Positions 56,366 through 64,000 of a stretch of DNA of 64,000 bases are shown piece after piece. This DNA is from Prunus persica (taxonomy: Eukaryota > Streptophyta > Magnoliopsida > Rosales > Rosaceae): NCBI RefSeq assembly GCF_000346465.2, contig NC_034013.1, positions 616,211 through 680,210 on the forward strand. The letters run 5' to 3'. The notes under the pieces are model-generated. The model ran no database searches, was not told the origin of the DNA, and worked only from the letters and a program-made list of their open reading frames with translations. A program made the position numbers and the translations under genes. Each line of letters starts with the position of its first letter. Position 1 is the stretch's first letter.

Positions 56366-57550
56366 AGCTTTCATAACTCCAGCCTTTTCACTAATTTGTG
56401 TAGTAGGCAAGATCAGGATCAGCAATGTTGTGTTTCTTAACTTTATTCGGAGTCTCGAGGGCACCCTGTTGTAGTTTCAACCTTGTGTAATGTATGTTTA
56501 GTAGAATAAGAACTGTATAATACTGCTTGACCTTATAGGATGTCGGCAGCTGAAAGTGTCAACCAGGTAACAAGAGGTGTTTGTGAAATAGAAATTAGAT
56601 TAAGCCTTGTGCTTTTAGGACTTGGTAGGATTAGGATGAGTTGGTGATCTAGTTGTTTATCATGTGTTGGCTTCTTGTAATCTTTGTAGACCCTTCCTTC
56701 AGATATGCTCAGCTTCACCTTATTCTCGAATGATAAGATGGTAAATGGTGCCAATTTGATTCTAACCATTCTGTTTTGTAGAACCATCTCTTCTTTTTGG
56801 GTCATGGTTTGCTTTCATTTTTCTCTTTTTCCTGTCTTGCTTGGTTCATGCCCATGAAACTCCATTTGTTACTGTTCTCCATATGTTTATCACCTATGGA
56901 GCAGAGTTCAGAGAAAGTCTTCGCCATTGTTTCTGGGTTTCTGGTTTTCGTAGTATATAGTCTTTCGTGCTGTGAGATCAACAAGCATCTACGGTTAAAA
57001 GTTGCCCGCGTCTGCCCTTAGCAGTTATCTGCGATACTCTAAATGCATACCAAATCAGAACTTAAATCAGCAATTATCGCAACTGAGTTATGCACCAAAA
57101 TAAATTTGCTTATGTTTCACCATAATTTTGCTTATGTTTATCTTTTGGCACTTTTTTGTTTTTGGTTTTGAATACAAGCTATATTGAGAGGAGGGAGAAT
57201 CGAATTTAGAACCTGGAGTGCATAGGTAATTGCTCTTTAACCGCTTGAGCGACGATGCCCTTACCTTTTGGCACTCCAAATTGTATTAAAATCTTAAAAT
57301 AAAATACTCAATTAGAGTGTTAGAATTTAAGTGGGAGTGCCAAATCGCTTGGGACATTTAAGTAACGAACCAAACTATAATCAAACGTACGAATTTCCAC
57401 CTTTGGAAACTTTGAAACTGTGAGAATCACATCGCTTCAACCCTTTTGTAAGAGACACATGTATTGCATTGTACGTACATAAAACCATGTTCTCTCATAC
57501 AGAACATACATAAAACCACTATCTTATAAAATTCTACGAACACTACAGGC
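56366..57550. other. 3' region of the AHL gene and intergenic DNA
   Basis: The 3' UTR and no recognised gene. Around 57160-57260 a segment (ACAAGCTATATTGAGAGGAGGG, AATCGAATTTAGAACCTGG, TTAACCGCTTGAGCGA) resembles the 3' part of a tRNA-derived SINE, with a box-B-like AATCGAAT. Short open frames on both strands look spurious. Confidence 0.4.
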
Positions 57551-57560
57551 ATGCACTAGT

Positions 57561-58454
57561 AGGGGTGGGCATCAATCCGGCCGATCCGGTCAATCTGGCC
57601 GAACCGATTATATTGGATTGATTTGGTTTGGTTTTGACCAAAGAAAAAGTCAACATTTTGAAAAACCGAACCGAACCGGTTTGATTTGGTTCAGCTGTGG
57701 TTTGAGAGTTTTAAAAACTGTCCTAAACCGAACCGGACCGATTATAAATCAATTTATTATTTATTTAATTTAGTTTACATGTGGCAAGGTTTGTGTGCGT
57801 TTTGTGAGTTCGCGTATCTGAATGTTGGTGCACGTTTTGATCTTCTAATTTGCATATCCCAGTTATTTGTGTGTGCTTGTATTTCCCTCTCTTTCTATCT
57901 CTACTATGTGTGTTTGCTCTTTGTGTTGTGTGGCTCTTCTTACTCTATCTATCTTAATTAATGGGTCCATTTCATAATTTCATACGCATTCAAACTCCAC
58001 CTCTGTGATAAAAGTATTTACCTCTCTGTGATAAAAGCTTTTCATTTGTTTGTATTGTGATGAATGCAATGAGTAAATTTAATGCTACTTGGTTAATGCA
58101 AATTTTGTATATGTTTGTTTTGATGGAAATTGTGAACTTAGATGCATGCTAGACATTGGACAACCTTTGAATAAATGGAATGATGTTGTATTAGCCTTTG
58201 ATGGAATGGAATGGAATGATATAATGACAAAATGTTAGCATTATAATGTAAGAGCAGGTTGAAAAATGCATGGTTTTGTGTTAGGCACAAACCGGCCGAA
58301 CCAATCCGAACCAAACCAATTACAAGTGGTTTGGATTGGTTCGGTTTCCATTATGATTTTAGGCTAATCCAAACCAAACCGGACCGTTATTTTCTTATTG
58401 GTTCAGCTGTGGTTTGAGAGTAAAACCGAACCAATCCAGACCGTGCCCACCCCT
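57561..58454. mobile_element. Mutator-type MITE abutting the SDR gene stop codon
   Basis: The ends are AGGGGTGGGCA and its inverse (AGGGGTGGGCACGG in reverse complement of the right end). The interior is full of AACCGAACCG/CGGTTCGGTT runs. A perfect 10-bp direct repeat ATGCACTAGT flanks it (57551-57560 and 58455-58464), close to the 9-bp duplication of Mutator elements. The right copy contains the stop codon of the minus-strand SDR gene. It is 894 bases with no transposase. Confidence 0.82.
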
Positions 58455-58459
58455 ATGCA

Positions 58460-61080
58460 CTAGTGACGAGGAGCTCTTGCCTTCCGTGCTCTCTTCAACA
58501 GAAAACGTAATGAAAAAAACCCAAGAGCCAAGGTCTGCCAAAACCATCCTCTTGAGTTAGCAGGGTCCACCCTTTTTGCCAGCTTCCACGCGTATACAGC
58601 CTCTCCAATATGTGCTGCTGCAGCTAGGAGAAACGTTGTCCTAACTACTCTCATTGACCGGAGAAAGAAGAGGCTAATAGCTCTGAAGAGTGGCACAGGT
58701 CCAATGTCTGGCAGATAAGCAGCACAGAATAGCGTGGCCATTCCAAGCACACAAAATAGCCATGCATATATTGTAGGCCCATCCAGAGTTTTCCTTTTCC
58801 TCTCCTGCCAGTATGAGATCGTAGCAGCCATTCCCTCTCGAGGAGTCACCATTGGGACATAGCCAAGCTCCTCCTTTGCTTTAAGGAAAGAGAAGTAATG
58901 GGTAACACCAACCTGTAATTTATACAAGAGATTCAACAAATGTTGACAGACACGACATAAGTATAATTGGTCTCACTACCCCTGTGTCTACATAGGATGA
59001 AGCTTTACTTTATATCCATAAAAAATAAAAATAAAAATGCACTGATTGATGGTTTTTCTCAGAAGATTAAAATCACATTATTTCTTAAAGCTTGATTTCT
59101 CTCCCAGAGGAACCATATAGCTCAGAGAAACTGTGAATCGGAATAGAGGAGCTCGCCACAACAGTGAGATAAAAGAGCTCGGCCACAACATGTGTGCTAG
59201 GCTTCAACCGTAATTATATTCACTCTCCACAATGCAGAAATTTTTGTTTCTATTGGGAGGGGAAAACAGTGAATGGATAAAGATAGAACTGCCACATGCA
59301 TATCTCCAATACAGCCAAAACTTAAAAATGGAAGGATTAAGCAAACCTTGTATACTTCAGCAGGAAGGATCAATGGCTGAGGAAGCCACCATCGATTTAA
59401 CCATGGATACAAGATAGTATAGACTGCCCAAAAAACCTTTCCTAAAGAAAGAGCACGAGGTACAGACAAGGAGGCCTTTGGTAGGTCATAATCCAAGCTT
59501 CTCAGCAGAGGTCGGATGAACTCAAAGGTGTTGACTGGAGACCCTGTAAGAAAGGTTGGTTTTCACCTTTTACGTTTCAGATACTACTCTTTATGTCAAA
59601 GGAATAGTTCAATAATCTGTGTCTAGCAAATTCCAGTTAATAATATGACAACGAAAAGAAACTACATTAAAAAAGGTAAAGTAAGGGTTGCATTGTTACC
59701 ATCGGATACAAAATATGGCTGACCAGCAGCTATGGGATGTCTTTCTTTATCTCTCCCGGGAATGTCATCCAAAAGTCCCATGCTTGCCATTACCAGTGCA
59801 AGTACTAGGTTATCGACATAAATCCAATCTGTTTTCACATTTGCTTCGCCAATTTTGAATGGAACTAGGCCTAACTTTGCCAGAGACACTATCCTCGGAA
59901 GGTGCCTTTCTTCACCTGGACCATAGATAGCAGCTGGACGAACTGCACAGGTGTAAAGGCACTTCCCACTCTTCTTCCTATAAAGCACAGAAACAACCAC
60001 ATCTCAGCATATAATTAATGCGAAGACAAACTAAATATGGCGGATGAGAACCCATAAACAATAGCCAGTGTCATTACCAACAAAGATAACTCCACATTTC
60101 GGCTGGTATAAATACCACGATTTAATACTACTCACACTTGTGCTCACATACACTAAAGTTTTTGTATGAATCCAGCCCATATCTCCTAAGACACACAAAT
60201 TCCCGGTACACTAGAATGACCCTATTAACAAGCACTTCTCCCTCACTAGTTTGCTCGCACGCATATCCTACGACACACCAATTCCAAGTACACTAGAATA
60301 TCCCTAGTAACATATATTGTGGAATGCTTAATTGAAGAAGGCATAGGAACAATTTCAATTAAAAGTACTTACCTAAAGGGACGAGCATTGTACTTGAGGA
60401 CCAACTGCTCGGCAATTGATTTACTACGGCCATACGGGTCGACATGGCTATCAATGGGGAAGTAGCGCAAGGCCTCATTCCCATTGACAATCTCCTCTCC
60501 CCCAAACACAACATTGTACGTGCTCACATAAACAAGCCTTTGGATCCCAAACTCGAGACAAGCGTCTAATATATGACAGGTTCCATTTATATTGACCTCG
60601 TCAACACGACCAAACTGCAGCATTTCTTTCCCTGACATGCCATATGAAGCAAGGTGGAACACACAGTCTGCTCCGCGCAGAGCCTTTTCAACATCTTTTT
60701 TATGGGTAACATCCCCTACATGATTATTACTATTGATTATTAATATTTACACAAAAAATATTGAAAATTTCAATATACCCAAGTGAAAAAAATTGAACTT
60801 GAAAGAGAAAACGCAAAAGAAATGAAGAAAGTGGATGAATTTGAAAGGCGTAGCAAAGGGGTAACGAGTAATTGGGAAGATGGATCAAACCTTGGACGCA
60901 GTGGACGCCGTGTTGGAGGAGATTGGCGGACCAAGGGGAGGTCGTTCGGAGGTCAAAGGCTCGGACTTGGTGAGCCCCTCTTCGAAGCAGCTCCAAGCAG
61001 AGTGCGGAGCCCACAAACCCCAACCCACCCGTCACCACAAAAGTGTTGCCTTCTATGCCTTCATTTTCGCTTAAGTGCAT
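58460..61080 (-). CDS. membrane-anchored 3-beta-HSD/SDR42E-like dehydrogenase
   Basis: Five exons join in frame: 61080-60891, 60715-60373, 59977-59700, 59543-59347 and 58912-58460, giving 486 residues. The N-terminal Rossmann fold has VTGGLGFVGSALCLELLRRG (about 15-34) for NAD(P) binding. The extended-SDR active site follows: VYVSTYNVVFGG with the Ser, and YGRSKSIAEQ with Tyr and Lys. The atypical 3-beta-HSD signature continues with RPAAIYGPGEERHLPRIV and DWIYVDNLVLA. The C-terminal 150 residues carry about three hydrophobic segments (AWLFCVLGMATLFCAAYLP, TTFLLAAAAHIGEAVYAW, FWQTLALGFFSLRFLL), so it is probably an ER membrane protein. The substrate, probably a sterol, is not readable. The ATG at 61080 starts MHLSENEGIEG, as in At2g33630 relatives. 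The gene ends 5 bases from a MITE. Confidence 0.92.
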
Positions 61081-62460
61081 CTTTTCTTGCTTTCCTTCTT
61101 TCTTATTGTTTACTCGAATCGAACTCAAAGACCGACTCAGAAGAAGACTCTCTCACACACAAGTCAGGTCACAACAAAATGGTGGAGAAGAAGTATAAGA
61201 ATTTGATCTGCTGTGACGTTGGTGCACGCACAAGCCATGACATGTGTCCATGTTTTAAATTCTCAATTAATTATTCACCTAAAAAGGAAAAATTACATTC
61301 AATTCAAAATCAGATTTTGTTCTTTTATCAGATTTCATAATCAGATTCAGATCTGTGTTTGAGATCTCACCACGCATCCTTAACTAGTAATATTTCAGCG
61401 GAGCAGTGATATTATGAGGCATGCTGACTCTGTGAAATGAGTTGTATTTCAGTAGAACGGTACAAAGAAGTAATGTTTTAGTTGAACTGTGGATGGAACA
61501 CTAACATCACTTCGCAAGCTGACACAATATGAGTTGATTTTAATTATTATTCATGTGTTGCACCATCGTGATCCACTTTGGACAAAAACATTGTCATTAT
61601 GATCTACTTTGACAAGTCATCTTTGCGTATTTGCGTCATACGTGATAATTTTTTCACATAACGTAATGTGATTAGTTGAAAATAGCAAAATAGTGTGCTA
61701 TCTCATTCTCTTGAATTCGGCCGGGACAAGTTCTTTGAAACATACAAATACCAACGACCATCACTTAGATGACGGCATTACGAACATGGCCATAGTTTGT
61801 GATGAAGGGGCCTCGATCTTGACCAATACGACCAAGTTCCCCTTGGTTATTATCGTTACTTGTTTTTTTTTTCTTGGAAAAGAACTAAGGCCTCCTTGGT
61901 TGTGAGACAAACCACATATCAAGAACCAAGGGTTCTTTGTCAAAAGGAGACAAAGCTTGTTTGTTTTTTGGGTCAAAGAAAATAAAGCTTGTTGGTTGGT
62001 TGTGAAAAGGATCAAGAGCCCTAACTTGACAAAAAGGGCAAAGCCGGCTTGGTGATGACAAAATGAACTGCTGGTTATGAAAAGAATGGCAAGGGCCGCT
62101 AATCATTGCAAGGACAATCCATCTACAAACCTTTGTTTTCAGTGTTTTTTTTTTTCTGATGTGGTGCATCTACACAAATTATATCTAATGTAGTTATGTA
62201 GTTAATGTCACTCAGTAATATTATATCTAATGTATCACCTATCATTTAGGCACTGCTTTTGTGACATGCAAAATACAGAAAAGGGAAAGAGAGTTAAATA
62301 TATATATATATATATATATATATTTTGAAAATCACAAACACAACCTTGGTAATTGGTATGCCATCCCAGTCCCACACATGAAACAACTCAGTGACTCAGA
62401 TGGGTATAAAAGAAAAAGAAAAAGAAAAAAGAAAAAGGAAGAAGAAAGTTGTAGTATCTT
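61081..62460. other. intergenic region between two minus-strand genes
   Basis: SDR promoter (61081 to about 61400), then AT-rich sequence with no supported gene. A (TA)n microsatellite lies at about 62297-62323 and a GAAAAAGAAAAA purine tract at about 62408-62448, next to the stop codon of the HMA gene. Confidence 0.55.
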
Positions 62461-63093
62461 CTAGAACAAGTTGAAGTTGAAGTTGTTGTTGAATCTCAAG
62501 CTTCCATAACTGGCGCTGGCATAAGCAGTGAGGAGCTCATTTTGGGGAGACCAGAAATCAGCTTTCAATCCTCCTCTCCTGATTGCTTTCAGTAATTTGT
62601 TCCTGTGTACGCATCCTGTTACAATCACCTTCTGACTGTATGCATCTACTTCCACCTTTTCTATCCCTGTATTCAATTTTTAATTAATATTATATCAATT
62701 GTACTTTAGTTTAAGATATGACAACTTCTATGTAGCATATTTCATATACCACAAAGAAAGGTATATTAAACATGTTATATGGAAATTACCTCGTCTTAAA
62801 TCACAATTCACTAAAAGAGAAAAATGTATGAAACATGAGATAGACAAATTTTTTTTCACAACAAAGGATACCTCTCAATTTGGACAGGCATTTCCTAAGT
62901 CGCTTCTCATGTATCCCAACCATCTCCACCTTCAACTCCACACTCTGCAAATTAACCAACAATATTACATATGACAATGTAACATAACTTGTGAGAGGGA
63001 AAACACAACTGCTACACTTGCTAGAAATGAAAGGGTTAATTACTTGAAGAAAATATATATTAATGCATCAATCCAATATAATGTTACCTCCAT
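62461..63093 (-). CDS. small HMA-fold protein lacking the CxxC metal site
   Basis: Three exons, 63093-63088, 62944-62872 and 62666-62461, join in frame to 94 residues. The first exon encodes only Met-Glu. The sequence ESVELKVEMVGIHEKRLRKCLSKLRGIEKVEVDAYSQKVIVTGCV has the beta-alpha-beta-beta order of heavy-metal-associated domains (ATX1/HIPP family), but the loop that normally reads MxCxxC is GIHEKR, so copper or zinc ligands are missing. The C terminus (NNNFNFNLF) lacks the CaaX prenylation box of HIPPs. It could be a protein-interaction module or a paralogue that lost metal binding. The start is chosen because an ATG-GAG mini-exon before a GTAACA donor is the usual HMA gene layout. Confidence 0.8.
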
Positions 63094-64000
63094 GAGAGAA
63101 TTCTGGGAATTCTGGACTGGAAATGATCAACTGATGATGTATGTATGTATGTATGTGATGTGTATGTATGTACAGAAGCTTGGAATGAATTAAAGGAGCA
63201 AAACAACGAACAAAAAAGAAGAATGGATGAATGAAACAGATAGAGATTTTCAGTCACTTATATATGAGAGGGTTACAGAGTGGGGACATGAAAAAGATGG
63301 AATAAACAGTAAAGCAATCTTGGTTTCTGGGACTGTCTCTGCCTCGACAAAACTTGTAGAAATTATATGATCTGATCTGCTTTGTTTTTAATTAATTATA
63401 CTTTGCTTTTTCAAAGCCACAAGACATATACCCTAGAACAAGAAAACGGTTAACATAAGGAGACAGAGCAGTGAGTGAGCTCAAGCTTCTAGGCTTCCCG
63501 TCTGCGCAAAGCAATGTGAGTCTCAAGCATTTTGAAATGAATGGCTTTGACGGTCCAACTTACCCTTCTTCTTCTTTTTTTTCGGTTAGTGTTTCTTTGA
63601 CGGGAATGCAGTCAATTCCTTAGGAATTTGCAATCATTGAGAGGATTATCTGAGCCGTCCACTGCATGATCTTGCTTGGTGGGGACATTCCCTCCTATCT
63701 TTAGTTGATAAAGACAAAAAAGTGATCCCTCGATCTGCTTGTAGTGTTGTGTTGTATTGACCAAGCATATACTTGTGCATATCGCAAATTGCAAGGTGGG
63801 AAAAAGGAAAAGAGTGAAAAAGAAAAAAGAAAAAAGAGAATAAAAACTTGATGCAAGGAAAAAAACTTCCCAGCAAGTTTGGTATTTTTGGGTTCTCTCT
63901 TCTATGTAGTTTGCTTTGCACATATTATTCATTATTAGGGTTATTTACTCAAATAGTTTTCAAATTTATACCCAAGTTGTATTTTGGTCCCTCAATTAAA
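63094..64000. other. promoter of the HMA gene and window end
   Basis: An ATGT microsatellite (about 63138-63172) lies in the probable leader. A minus-strand TATA-like segment (CTCATATATAAGTGAC read in reverse) is at about 63255-63270. Open frames at 63612-63932 on the minus strand are T/F-rich and have no recognisable domain. No other gene seen. Confidence 0.45.

Noticed and set aside
57160..57260. A tRNA gene, because of a box-B-like AATCGAAT and an AACCGCTTGAGC segment
   Set aside because: No cloverleaf could be drawn; it is better explained as a SINE tail.

Overview
This window is plant nuclear DNA, about 35% GC by eye. Its genes are interrupted by GT-AG introns, it carries plant-specific families (AHL, PsbP-domain, SWI3, HMA), and it is rich in copia, gypsy, CACTA, hAT, Mutator-like and Cassandra elements. 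A eudicot is clear. Rosaceae is my guess, from the Cassandra element and the LTR style; the sequence alone does not prove it.

Left part (1-20,430), mostly gene space: a hAT transposase relic (183-592); a translation elongation factor eEF1B beta-type gene (2103-2851); a zone of small inverted-repeat elements (3550-5191); a single-RRM RNA-binding protein gene (7400-10561); a LINE 3' relic (12580-14250); a SWI3B-like SWI/SNF subunit gene with a leader intron (15277-17792); and, on the minus strand, a ten-exon chloroplast PsbP-domain gene (18607-20430).

Middle part (20,788-51,563), transposons: a candidate solo LTR holds a Cassandra element whose LTR carries a 5S rRNA-derived domain (22183-22599, TSD GGCTA). 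Next comes a stack of nested insertions. An outer copia element (23698-51558, TSD CTTCT) was hit by a Mutator-type MITE (9-bp TSD), a hAT-type MITE (8-bp TSD), a truncated gypsy element (5-bp TSD) and a second copia element (25591-44461, TSD CTTAT). The second copia in turn contains a 13.8-kb CACTA transposon (28199-41973, TSD GGG) with a complete transposase gene, a TnpA/Ulp1-protease-type gene with one frameshift, and a captured piece of a 26S proteasome RPN6 gene. Removing each insertion together with one copy of its TSD restores the reading or sequence of the element beneath.

Right part (51,564-64,000), gene space again: an AT-hook/PPC nuclear protein gene of AHL type (53301-56365); a Mutator-type MITE whose target duplication covers the stop codon of the next gene (57561-58454); a membrane-anchored 3-beta-HSD/SDR42E-like dehydrogenase (58460-61080, minus); and a small HMA-fold protein lacking the CxxC metal site (62461-63093, minus). 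SWI3B, AHL10 and an SDR gene are, as I recall, consecutive in Arabidopsis (At2g33610-At2g33630). The same order here suggests conserved microsynteny into which the PsbP gene and about 31 kb of transposons have been placed.

The genes do not form one pathway. They are independent housekeeping or nuclear and chloroplast genes. Exon boundaries were assigned by reading frame and splice consensus without transcripts.
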